Source: Limanda limanda (lineage: Eukaryota > Chordata > Actinopteri > Pleuronectiformes > Pleuronectidae). From it: a DNA stretch of 64,000 nucleotides. The notes under the pieces were generated by a model. That model had not been told where the DNA came from. It searched no databases and saw only the letters and a list, made by a program, of their open reading frames with translations. This document shows positions 30,342-42,097 of this stretch, piece by piece. Numbering within the stretch: position 1 is the first letter of the stretch; each line of letters begins with the position of its first letter. The position numbers and the translations under genes were made by a program. Location of the stretch: NCBI RefSeq assembly GCF_963576545.1, contig NC_083654.1:18262199-18326198 (forward strand), given 5' to 3'.

Positions 30342-31383
30342 ATGGAAGCTGCCATCTGCACCCTGGTCACCCAGTTCAAGTCCTTCGCTGGGAAGGATGG
30401 ATCCACCAGCACCCTGAGCAAAGATGAATTCGAGAAACTGCTGACCTCCCAGCTTCCGAACTACGCCAAGGTACGACGCAGAGAGATCTCAGACGATCTT
30501 CCTGCTGATTTATTGTCGTCTTTGCTTCCTGGTCACAGACAGACAAAAAGAAACAGGTTTATTCAGCAACATTAAGGGGACGTATGAAATGTTTGCTATT
30601 GCGCAATGTAGCATTTCTCTGTTTCTATTTCACTTTTCACTTAGGTTTTCTTAAGTCACACATTTCTTATATGTTTTGCACAAACTGAGTAGATGCTTTT
30701 AGTACTAGATGATATGTGTAACCATTTGAGGGACACTTTAAGTAAAAGATGATGTCTTACAAATGTTCACTTTCTCTGGCTGACAGAAAAAGCTTTTCAG
30801 TTTGAAATGTTAATGTTAATAAAAGATTTACTTGAGAGCTGCTTAAATGATTAATTACCGAAAATCTAATTTGTCACCAGTTATATTTCCAAATTTGTGC
30901 AAAGTGTCATTTGAATCTACATGAAAGTTGAGAACTGTTTATCCACACATTTGAAAAACATTGCAAAATATTCATCTTTTATAATTGTTATTATAACATA
31001 GTAGGTTTGATTTCTATTTCCCACTGCAGCCTGCCAATATATCCAGAATATGCATTAAAAAATACAATACAACAGATTAAATATAATTATGAGGATTTCA
31101 TCATGAGGAAACGTGTTTGTTTCTTGGTTTTTCTTCCTCAGTTGTATTTGTTGCTTCACTCAACCATTAGGTGGCAGGACAGTCTTCCAGAGGAGCTGAT
31201 GCTGCAGCTCACTGTCTCATTAATTCAAGTCCCTCTGATCCCCCACAGAACTACAGCAGCCCGGCGGCCGTGGAGCAGCTCATGGGCTCGCTGGACGAGA
31301 ACAACGACGGCGAGCTGACCTTCTCCGAGTTCTGGCAGCTGCTTGGAAAACTGGCGAGCCAACAGGGCGGCTTCGGCCAGTAG
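30342..31383 (+). CDS. S100 family EF-hand protein, 87 aa (S100A13/A14/A16-like)
   Basis: Small dimeric calcium sensor. Coding exons 30,342-30,470 (residues 1-43) and 31,249-31,383 (44-87) are joined in phase 0 between the two EF-hands, as in other S100 genes. The first loop is the S100-type pseudo-EF-hand (SFAGKDGSTSTLSKDEFEKL). The second is canonical, Asp59 to Glu70 (DENNDGELTFSE). QLPNYAK followed by a FWQLLGKLA helix recalls mammalian S100A13, A14 and A16 (TQQLPHL, YWRLIGELA, FWELIG). The C terminus is short (SQQGGFGQ) and has no Cys or long extension. The start codon follows GCCTTCGCACATTCCACC shortly after the acceptor at 30,323. ATTAAA at 31,503 is a likely poly(A) signal. The exact fish paralogue (for example s100w) cannot be decided here. 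Confidence 0.9.
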
Positions 31384-31519
31384 AGATCGGATTGTGCAAC
31401 AACCGATCGACCCAATCGAAGCTGTCCTGCCGTAAACTAGAAAGGCATTTGAACTCGTTTATCTCGTGTGTGACTCTTTACTCAACCATTTGTCAACCAT
31501 GAATTAAAGGCTTCATTGT

Positions 31520-33200
31520 CTTGAACCCCAGGCCACCAACACTCCGTCTCCTGTCAGTCATTCACCACACTGCATGATGTTCAGCCGCACAGTCAATTAC
31601 AGCCTTGATTTAGAGGCCTGTAACCCTATACGTGTCACTGCTGTCACTGCTGCAAGCATGCGGACTATATCCTGTTCCATAGAGGGTCATAATGCCTCTA
31701 GAAAGTTACCCATCCATGCATTACAGCAGCAGTGATGCTACGGCTCCTGGCTGTAATGGAGACGAGGGAACCCAATGCATGCTGTCGTGTTTTGGAAGAC
31801 ATCTTGTGTCTTGAAGTGAAAATTGCATTTTTGCTTGTTTCGCTGGTTAATTCAGGGAGTTAGGGTCACTTTGTATTAATGCTGATGTCTAGACAGAGTT
31901 ATGTGTGCTGGCATGCTCCCCAGCTGTTTTATTGCCCATAGGCCTGTTGTAATTTCGCAAAAAGACAACGGAAAAAATGCTGCTAAGTGAGAATGCGGAT
32001 CTTTCGGCGAGATAAGAAAATGTGACCTTTGTCTCCACGGTAAGGTGCCAGTGTGGGAGGAGTGGTGACGGGCAGATGAGTCAGCAGCAGCATAGTGAGG
32101 GACTTAATGAGCAGGGCACCACTGGGCGCTGTGTGTGTATCTGTGGCACAGAGTGTATGTGCCCTGTGGCTTCTAGGTGAGGCCTCTCGGTCAGGAGCAC
32201 TCCCACAGCACGGAGACTTCCACAGAAAGACTCAGTGAGATGTTATCCTGGCTCGGGCTTAAAAACAATACGTAGTTCTCCAAAGAACTGTTAAGAATCT
32301 GGCAAGGCTGCTTAAGTTCTTGCACCACTTTTCTTACCACCCACACCGGCTCTCCAGTGAAGAATAGTTTCTTTTCTCACTTTGCCAAAGTGACCTTTGG
32401 GAACGGATCATGGCCACAAACGAATTCTGATGATAAAATATGGTTTTGTTCATTTTTAGAGGTTTTTGTTTAAAAAGGGGGGATATTTCCAATGTGTGTC
32501 CCAACTAGTGACATAAGAGAAGAGGCACTTCCTCCATAAACAGGATTATTATAAGAGTCTGATAACTAAAGGAGCAGGGCACCCATCTCCTGGGTGCTGT
32601 GTGTATATCAGTGGCACCCACTGTAATGTCTGTGGCTACAGGGAAGGCCTCATATCTCATCCATCCATAGAAAGAATCTGTGTTCTAGTATCTGTGCGGG
32701 TAATCTAAAAACAACACAAAGTTCTTGAAAACACTGCTAACAATCTGGCAAGGTTGCTTGAGGTCTTGAATCACTTTTGACACCCACACAGTGTCTCCTG
32801 TGAAGAGTCCTTTTATTCTCTCATTTCCAAAGTGACACTTCAGCTGTCACCTGTGGTTGAAAATGCGGTTTTGTTGTTTTGGTGCCAAACAAATGTGTCA
32901 TGACAAAGAAGAACAGGCACCTCCTTCATAAACAGGAGAGTAAATCTGTGTGATATTTTCAGTTTGGAAATGTTTGGTTTTGCTACTTTTAATAAGTGAA
33001 ATAGTTTTGCGTGAGACTGAGAGTTTGTGCAGATGAAGTAATCCGCTCCGTCTCCTCCACAGCCACAAGCCTGGCGAGCAGGCGTGAAACTGCACAAACC
33101 ACAGATGACGTACGAGTCAAACACAAATCGAAATTTAAAAAACAAAACAAAAATCGAGTTAATTCCGTTTCTGATCCCACTTTTTCTCTACGTTTTGGCT
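31520..33200. other. intergenic with a tandem noncoding duplication
   Basis: No coding signal was seen between S100 genes 1 and 2. The main structure is the duplication at 32,109-32,935, listed separately. TGACCTTTG elements occur at 32,023-32,031 and 32,391-32,399, which read as CAAAGGTCA nuclear-receptor or HNF4-like half-sites on the other strand; function is inferred. Confidence 0.5.
32109..32935 (+). repeat. diverged tandem duplication of a 400-bp noncoding block
   Basis: Copy 1 starts gagcagggcacc at 32,109 and copy 2 at 32,572. Shared landmarks in the same order: gctgtgtgt, tctggcaaggctgcttaag/tctggcaaggttgcttgag, caccactttt/atcactttt, ccacac..g.ctc, ctttgccaaagtgac/tttccaaagtgac, ggttttgtt and aggcac(t/c)tcct(c/t)cataaacagga (32,523 and 32,915). 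Spacing between copies shrinks from 463 to 392 bases, so copy 2 has lost sequence. Confidence 0.85.
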
Positions 33201-33205
33201 GAAGC

Positions 33206-33275
33206 GTATAAACACAAAAAAAAGGCTCCTCCACATTCCCAGCTCTGCCTCTCTCTCACTCACTCGCTCTTCCAG
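33206..33275 (+). promoter_or_regulatory. candidate TATA box and noncoding exon 1 of S100 gene 2
   Basis: gtataaac at 33,206-33,213 is followed about 30 bases on by a pyrimidine-rich short exon ending ctcttccag at 33,275, then gtacac. An alternative donor is at 33,489 (tttacg then gtgagttg). Either could join the acceptor before 37,387, giving a first intron of about 4 kb. Confidence 0.4.
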
Positions 33276-33751
33276 GTACACGCCCTTTGACTTGTCAGTG
33301 GGGAAAAGTTTTAAGGAAAGAAAAAAAAAAAAAGAAAAAGCCAAATCACGGAAGAGATTCTGTAGTCCTACTAGTTTGGCAAGTTCTGTGCGCGCAAAGC
33401 AGCGTTCGAAAGGCGGAGAAGAGGCAGAAGAAACTCGCAACTGTGCGCTTTTTATTACACCGCTCCTGTCCCGCAGAAGAGTTTTACGGTGAGTTGAATA
33501 GCGTCTTTCCTGGATTTTCCAAAAAATTTTTTTAGGGAAGTTTCTCCTCCGCTGGGTTTGCTCTCGGGGTGTTTTGCCACGTTTCGGTGGAGGCGGCTTT
33601 GCAAAGGAGCCGTCCCATGGAACTCGGTGTGGCTTGGTTTCACTGTGGCTTTGGCTCAAGTTGCACTTTGGGTAAAAAGAAGTAAATGAGGATAGTTTCT
33701 GGGTGGATTTGGTGCTTTTAACGCACTGATCCGCACAGGGTTTGATCACCA

Positions 33752-33755
33752 TATG

Positions 33756-33807
<52 letters not shown>
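33752..33807. repeat. (TC)n microsatellite
   Basis: About 27 TC units, nearly perfect, in the presumed first intron of S100 gene 2. Confidence 0.95.
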
Positions 33808-33811
<4 letters not shown>

Positions 33812-35969
33812 CCCGGAGAGATATTTGATATTTTGGATGTAGATCCGTTGTCAAGTTACCGATCAGATGTGAGGAGCTTATCAAAAATTGAAGGGTGTCT
33901 GCACTGGAGGTGACAGAAAGTCTTTCCATTTGGCGTCCTGGGGCCGTGCGTAAAAGTCGCATTTTGCGCTAAATGAGCCATTTTGCGCACAGCTTGCTTT
34001 TTATTACGGGGCCCACCAGAGTGACAGCTTGGCTCTCAGACCTGCTGGATTAATTTATTGATTTATTCATTTCATTTATTACCACAGCAATGTCGCTTGT
34101 GTTGGCTTTCTTTCAATACTGCCCTTTCAATATTGATCTATACGCGTCCTGGCACACCTTGTGGATGCGGTGGCGCACGCGTCTCCGCCAGCGTCCAGTC
34201 GCTTTGAAACTGCAGCTGGATGAGAGACAGACACTCACCGCAATCTGCAGCCACAAACCCGACTTGTTCCTCTGTTAATATTTCATGACACACGAGGCGC
34301 TAGTATTGTCATTACTCTGCGCACGTACCGTATCACATTCGCCCCTTTTGGAAACGGAACACTCAGCCTTCTCCGGGCTCTGGAGGGAAACGGGAAACCT
34401 CTGGTTGTAGGCCTGTATGTTTAATTATTTGCGCAGGGTGTTGTTTTGTTTTTTTTTTGGGTGGGGGGGCTTTAAGACAAATACCGGTGATTAGTTCGTG
34501 TCCTGAGTGGGACAAGACAAAGTTCTGACGTGGGAAGCATGTCTTGAACACTTTAGTCGATATTAGGACACACGCCTTGGCTTCAAACGAGCACCTGGAG
34601 GCAGCTGACAGAGTAAATAATGGATGTGAGAATGGACAGAAACGTCTTTGCTGGGTGTGTTTTTTCAGTAAGGCCCCTGTGTTGGCTTCCACTGCTGCAG
34701 AGGGTGTGTCACTGGGGCAGGAAGAGGTGAAGAAGTCCCCTTAAGTTCCTTAAAACTCTGTCTATAGCATTATCTATCAAAGGACATGATCCAGGGACAG
34801 GATTTTTATATAAAATGTGCCCAATTTATCAGTTTTTATACTCAAAACATGATTGTTCCTCAATAACAGCTGCATGGACAATCACATGAATTGCTCACTT
34901 TACATATTTGCAAACTTGTGGTTTGTATGATGTTAACGTGGGGTCAGACAGTTAGAGATCGTTATGTCACGCATCTAGAAAGGGGGTCGAGTGAAACTGT
35001 AGATGTTAATGGCCCCATGTATACGCCACACCTATCCGCACTCCCTGTGTCTCGTGTTATAATGAGACTAGCAGGCACATGCTCTCGGCCTCTGTGTGCT
35101 CCTGGGGACTGCTCCAGTGTGACATGCGCTCCAGCGGCGGAGATATACATTTGCAGTTTACAAATGAGCGTTTAGCTGATGCGAGCAGGAAGCTGTGTCG
35201 TCTATGTGGCCCGCTGTGTGCTCTGCTGACAGACGAGTACACTCAGCTTTAACGCATCGTGTCCCTGCTCGGTGTTAGCCTGTAAATTCCTGTCTAAGTG
35301 AGCTCCACGGAAAGCAATGAATGGAATTCCTGCAAAGTTGTGTCACCCCCTGGCATGTTCTGTCGTCTGTAGATTATCTATGCATCTGTCGAAACCCAAA
35401 TTTCTGATTGTGTGTCTTTATCTTAGTCGGGTATCGTCTAAGTTCACCTTTAAATGTCTGCGTGTTTACAGCTGCGGATGTGTATTCCATACCGGGCCCC
35501 GGCTGTCTAATTCATTAGGTTGTGTATTTGTGCAAAACAGTCTGAAGGCTCTGAGGCTTGAGGAGAAGAAAGGGCCGACAGAGTGAAAACAAGGATGAGA
35601 TCGTGCCACTAAAAGAGAGAGGCAGGTACAGCTGGCAAGAGAGGGAGAGAGAGAGAGAAAGAAGGACGGAGAGAGAGAGAGCGGAACAGACAGGGACTAG
35701 GTAATCCCTCAGGTAATCTGAAGCCCAGTACCCTCGGTTACTTCACTAGATCAGATGACCTATCAAAGATCAGAGCTTCCATTGTGCAACGGAACCTGTC
35801 TCTCAGTCTGACTCCCTCTCTCCGTCTTCACGTATCTCACGTCACCATCGTCATAGCCGCTCTGGGGACACGAGGATATCCTCTGTTTCATTTTCCACTA
35901 GATGTGTCCATAGTCTGAATGTGGTTTATATGGCAAGCAACAGCAGTCAAATGACTATAAATGATGATT

Positions 35970-36410
35970 TACCTACCTACCTACATATCATTTATCCTCC
36001 TAAATACCTACCTCCCTATTCTTTATCCTCCTACCTACCAGCCTTCCTACCTTTATCCTCCCATCTTCCTACCTACCTACCTACTTACCTACCTACATAT
36101 CATTTATCCTCCTAAATACCTACCTCCCTATTCTTTATCCTCCTACCACCCTACCTCCCTACCTCCCTACCTCCCTACCTCCCTACCTCCCTACCTACCT
36201 ACCTACCTACCTACCTACCTACCTACCTACCTACCTACCTACCTACCTACCTACCTACCTACCTACCTACCTACCTACCTACCTACCTACCTTCCTATCT
36301 TTTATCCTCCTATCTTCCTACCTACATATCATTTATCCTCCTACCTACCTACCTTCCTACCTACTTCCCTACCTACCGCCCTCTCCATGTATCTAACCAT
36401 CACGCTGTCG
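35970..36410 (+). repeat. (CTAC)n/(CTCC) imperfect repeat with 112-bp higher-order copies
   Basis: Perfect (CTAC)n lies at about 36,190-36,290. A unit beginning ctacatatcatttatcctcc recurs at 35,981, 36,093 and 36,322; the first two copies are 112 bp apart. Long open frames rich in Leu-Pro-Thr-Tyr are repeat artefacts. Confidence 0.9.
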
Positions 36411-36485
36411 TCGCTGCTCTGGATTTAACACCAAGTTGAAATTTCCATTGTGTGGTTTACACTACATGCAACAGAAGTCAAATGA

Positions 36486-37346
<861 letters not shown>

Positions 37347-37395
37347 CTTTATGTTTATATATCTCATATCAGTGTCTTCCCCACAGAGAGGAGTC

Positions 37396-38456
37396 ATGGA
37401 GGATGCTATTAAGACCATGGTGAAGGTCTTCATGAAGTCGAGCAAAGGAAAGGAGAGTCTAGGGAAGAAAGAATTCCAAGGCCTCGTCAAGTCCCAGTTC
37501 AGCAACATCCTGTCGGTTAGGAAATCTTCATTCAACTATTCTGAAACTTTACCAGCACTTACATTATGTAACTGCCGCACAGTATTCATCACAAGGGGCA
37601 AGTCTGAACCTTTTTAACATGAGCATTGAGACCAAATTGGGATGAAATATACAGTAGATGAATTGGAACAATATGATAGAATGACACTAGTCAGCATGAT
37701 AATGTAAAGAGAGCCACTGATACTGATAGAGAGACATTTATTAAAGGTGTATTGTGATTTCACCATCGAGTGTCCAGTTAGAATTACCCATCATCATGCC
37801 TGGTTGTCTCATGGTTGTTTGTGCTCACTACCCAGGACGCAGGGAGCAAGGAGGCGGTCAGCAACATGGGTCAGGGTCTGGATGAAAACCAAGACGGCAA
37901 GGTCGGCTTCGAGGAGTACATGAAGCTGGTCGGCTACCTGGCGGTCTCGCTCAGTGAGCAGCGAACCCTCGCCAAAGAGGAACCGGCCCAAAACGCTGCT
38001 GCCGGACAAGTGGCCCAAAGCGCTCCCGACAAAGAGGAGGAGAAGCCGGAGGCGACCCCAGCGGCTACGGAGGAGGCCAAGCCGGTAGCAAATGAAGAGG
38101 CAAAGGCAGACGCAGCTGCTGAAGTGAAGGTAGAAGCAAAAGCGGATGCAAACCTAGAAGTAAAGGTAGCAGTGAAAGAAGAGGGAGAGACGCAGCCTGA
38201 TGTCGCAAAGGAGGAGCCAGCGGTGGTGGTCGGGCCAGCGGCAGCGGCAGCGGCAGCGGTGCCAGCGGCGGTGGCGGCAGCGGCGACAGAAGCAGCAGAG
38301 GCTCCAGCCGTCGAGGTGGCAGCAGCGGCCGTGGAGGTGGTGGTGAAAGAAGAGGGGGAGGCGGTGGAAACGGTGAAGTTGGAGGAGGTTGTAGAAAAGG
38401 TGGCTGCAGCAGTGGAGGAGGAAGTGGAGAAGAAGACAGAGGAGGCGACCTCATAG
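37396..38456 (+). CDS. S100 EF-hand protein with long Ala/Glu/Lys/Val-rich tail, 246 aa
   Basis: Coding exons 37,396-37,515 (residues 1-40) and 37,836-38,456 (41-246), phase 0 as in the neighbouring S100 genes. N-terminal pseudo-EF-hand: SSKGKESLGKKEFQGLVKSQ. Canonical loop: Asp56 to Glu67 (DENQDGKVGFEE), followed by helix YMKLVGYLAVSLSEQ ending near residue 82. A typical S100 protein stops about here. Instead the exon stays open for another 160 or so codons of low-complexity sequence: EAKADA/EVKVEAK-type repeats (about 110-150), an Ala-rich run (about 170-200) and an acidic-lysine end (VEEEVEKKTEEATS). No signal peptide or membrane helix is evident. The tail is likely disordered or helical and charged, possibly a scaffold or spacer. 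The acceptor tcactacccag precedes 37,836. ATTAAA near 38,741 may be the poly(A) signal. Paralogue name unknown to me. Confidence 0.88.
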
Positions 38457-41400
38457 GGGACAATCCACAACAAAAAACACACAACACACACACATACACA
38501 AAACATAGCATTAACGTTGCCAATAATAAGTTTGTAAGCCACTAAAGTTTGTTTTTTTTAAACTCACAACTTTGAAACTTTGAAATATACAAAAGTTGTT
38601 GTTCAAACACTACCCACCCAACTCTGAAGAAACCCCCTCCCTATACATGATTAATAACACATGTCCATGAAATTGTAGAATTATTGCTTTATATTCCTGG
38701 TGACCACTATGTTCATATGTACAGCATGTGCATCCCACTATATTAAAGCACATTTACCTCATCATGACAATGTACTATGATTGCATGCAGACGTACATGA
38801 TCTTGTGCATGCCAGATCCCTGTGAAAACTTTACTGAAAGTATGAATTCCCCTGCACATGAACGCACCACTGCAGACTAGAGGCTCGGTTCAGATCCTCA
38901 CTTTTGACTCTTCTTCCACAGTTGTGTCATGCAGCCCTACATCAATTACAGTTCAGTCTTCCGGGTATAATATCACAAGTATACATCTTGCTAGGTACTA
39001 ATGGCTTAAAGAAATAGTTTGACATTTTTGGGAATGGTGCTTATTAGCTTTCTTACCCAGGCTGTGGAATACGGATAGCTTAGCCTAGCATACCGGCTGG
39101 AAACAGAGAGGAATCCGCTATTGAATAGATAAGTCTTTCTTATACTTTGGATTTTCTACGATTAATCAAACACGATATTTTGAGCTCCGAAGCTGGTGGG
39201 CACTTTCTTTCCCCTTTAGACACAGCTGGGCAAGCTGTTTTCCCACTGCTTCCATTCTTTATGCTAAGCTAAGCTATCTAACTACTGAGCACAGTTTCAT
39301 ATTTACTGGCCAGATATGAGTGTGAGGTATCAATCTGCTTGTCTAACTCTGGGCAAGAAAGCAAACCCCAAAATCTTAAACTATTCTAATATTGGTTGCA
39401 TGAAAATCTGTCAGTAACGCTTAATTATTTTTTAAAGCTTCTCCTCTTTTAACTCACAGTGCTATTGAACTGACTTGGCATGACAATAAACATATTGTTT
39501 TGCTAAAGCTTTGCTCATCTTAATTGTGTACTCTATCACACCCTCTTATTTCTCTCTCTCTCTTATTCTACTTTACGGGCTCTTTGACTCTTTCGTTTTT
39601 TACTCTGTAAGAGTTTAGCTTCATCTGGAGCCGACGGTATATTCCCCTCACTCGTAGTCGGCCATCGATTGCGAACTGGAAGATCAGGCGTGGTGCCTTG
39701 GCTAAATAATTAAGGTCGAGGGATAGAATACATATCAAAAAACCATTAGGGTCAAAAAGGAGCCTGAACTGGTCCCATGGGAGTGAGCTGGTCACTGGAG
39801 GAGCAGGTCAGAGAAGGTGTTCATGCAACTTAATCCACGTTGGTTAGAGCTGGTGGAGTAGAAAAAGATAACAAACACCAAGTAGAAAAGAAACCCTTAT
39901 CAGCTGTCACCTATCAGCACTTTTTACCTAGTCCTTTATGATGTAGTGCATATGTGGTTATTGTAGCGCTATTATGGTCATATTCTACTTCCTGACCCGT
40001 AAAGGTGCAGGTCTCTAGAGGTCTATTACTGGATTTGAGACATCTCATTAGGCTCTGTTCAAAATAGTTGCTGCTTGTTTCCCACTGTGTGTTTATCAGC
40101 CACGCCCTGCAACAGTGTAGAGACCCTGTCTGACAAAAGCAACTGGATCCTTTAGTCTGACACGTTGGGAAACTGCTGGATTAGGCATTTGATGTGAAAC
40201 ACACCCTGTGACACAATAATTTCTCCACTGATCCTGCCCATTAGACGAGGTGCTGAGTGTCAGAGGTGGTGCTGTTTGTGTGAGTAAAGCAGAATACTGA
40301 GCCATCAGTCTGATTCCAGGTGGTGTTATCTTTTGTACGGCAGCCTAAGGATAAGATGTTGCATGCTATCAGAAACTAAATAATACCATTGTATTTACCA
40401 TTACCGGGGCCATTATTTAAGTTCTACATGGCCGCTTTATATTTAACTCTTTAACCTAATTCTTTCTTGTTTGGACCACTATGGAGATCACTGGAAACAT
40501 AGATCTATGTCACATTACAAGCAATCTGTTAATTACAATTTAATGATTTGTAAATTGTCCCCTCATCAATAATGCAGTCATGAGAAAAAGGCTCGTGTTG
40601 CAGGATTGCCATATCATAGGTCTACCTGGCCAGCCACGTATTGGCACGCACACAGGCACACACACACACAAACACACACACACATGTTTTTGGCACACCA
40701 ACGAATGTGGTAACAGCAGCAGACATTTCAAACTGTTCGGCAGCAAAATGGTCAAGACAAATAAAGGGAGTCATGTGATTTGCCTGCTTCGCTGCGACAC
40801 TCCCATTGTAAATACTCTTTCGTTTACCCTCGCTCTGCTCAGCCTGTATACACTCGTACTGTAGTTTGCTATGTTTCCTGCATGATCTGCTACTAACAAA
40901 CCTATTAAGACATTGGGGGCAATTTAGTCTTTATCATTAGTTATTGTTTGTATAAAAAGCTATATTCTTTTTAATATAAAAACATTTTCTAATCATGGTA
41001 CTTCCTGTGAATTATGGAGACATATCACTCTCTTGCACCATCTACAGCCATGTGTATAGACACAATGCCAAGCTGCACACTTCTAGTTTAAAATGTGATC
41101 TTTGCCTTCTTTCTAAGCCAAAACCATGACAGGATGAAACTGGATCAAGCGAAATTCACTTGACTAATGACTTGCACTACCAACAGACCTGGGTTAAACA
41201 TCATCTGGAAATTGTTCTATGTCGGCAAATGTTTTCTTTGAATCGGAGACGGAGTGAGCCCTGAGCGCCGCAGCTCTGAACCGTCTCCACTGGCAGTTTT
41301 GCTGCTTGTCCCTGAGTGTAAACCGCACCCAGCTTTAACTCCATGCAGATTAGAAACATGCTGGAACCAAACACAGTAGACTTGCGGCAGGGAGTGTTCG

Positions 41401-41990
41401 CAGCCAGATTTCTCATAGCTGCACAATAAGTCTCATTCATCGACACACAGTAGATGAACATAAAAGCCCGTGCTGATAATCCCCCCCATTGGATATAATA
41501 TGTGTACATACAAGTATATGGATGTGCTCTTCAGGCTCATTTGTTTGGGATGTTTGTGACTATGGGACAATTCCCAGGATGTTGTGCAGGCTTCCATCAT
41601 TGTACTTCGACGTACTCGTGTTTATTTGCTGCCAAACACGAGAGGGCGTGTGTGTTTAGCACTTGGACTCGTTTCAGTTCACTTCGCAATTCCAGCAAAG
41701 TCCAATCTGCTCGCTTTTCAACTTCACATGTAACGCTGTATCATTTTTTTTGCTTATTCTCTGTAACGTGTAATGGCTCAAATTGAATAAAACTGTGACG
41801 ACAATAGACTTTTCATCAGTGGCCTCCTATTTGTGCTCGCGTCCCGTTATTGTGTGTGTGTGTGTGCTCGTTTGCGTGAGTGTGATGGAGAGAAAGCACC
41901 TTGAGAGAGAGGAAGGGGGTGTGTATGTACGTTAAGAGGGTGACGGAGTTGGAGGGGGGGAGACGGAGGGGGAGGAGGGATGGAGGGAGG
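38457..41990. other. S100 gene 2 3' UTR, then intergenic repeats
   Basis: The 3' UTR probably runs to about 38,760. Beyond it lie an inverted-repeat element at 39,005-39,395 and a (CA)n near 40,655-40,685. Open frames such as those near 41,200-41,780 have no recognisable similarity. No gene is called. Confidence 0.4.
39005..39395. mobile_element. non-autonomous element with inverted ends, about 390 bp
   Basis: The left end (agaaatagtttgacattttt then ggg, with gctttcttacccag) is matched in inverse by the right end (ctgggcaagaaagc then aaccccaaaatcttaaactattct). The interior has gcttagcctagcatacc and gctaagctaagc. This pattern is a well-known high-copy teleost repeat. No ORF. Confidence 0.65.
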
Positions 41991-41995
41991 CAGGT

Positions 41996-42097
41996 GATAT
42001 TTAAGCCTCGGGCACACTCTCTCCCACATCCATCTCTAGCTTGGCTCCGTCCGCTGCACCTCTTCAGAGACAAAGGAAGCCCTCCATCAACACTCAG
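41996..42097 (+). promoter_or_regulatory. TATA-like box and noncoding exon 1 of S100A1-like gene
   Basis: gatatttaag at 41,996-42,005 precedes an exon that ends caacactcag at 42,097, followed by gtgagac. The upstream 100 bases are strikingly G-rich (ggaggggggagacggaggg type). The first intron would run to the acceptor before 43,677. Confidence 0.55.

Noticed and set aside
33159..33962. Minus-strand frame of 267 codons
   Set aside because: It includes an Arg-Glu run from the (TC)n tract and no recognisable domain. The plus strand has promoter-like and donor-like features here.
35921..36428. Plus-strand Tyr-Leu-Pro-Thr frames
   Set aside because: Simple-repeat artefact of (CTAC)n.
37934..38542. 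Minus-strand Ala/Ser/Thr frame of 202 codons opposite the S100 tail
   Set aside because: A by-product of GC-rich codon repeats. The plus frame is supported by the EF-hand upstream and splice sites; the minus frame has neither.
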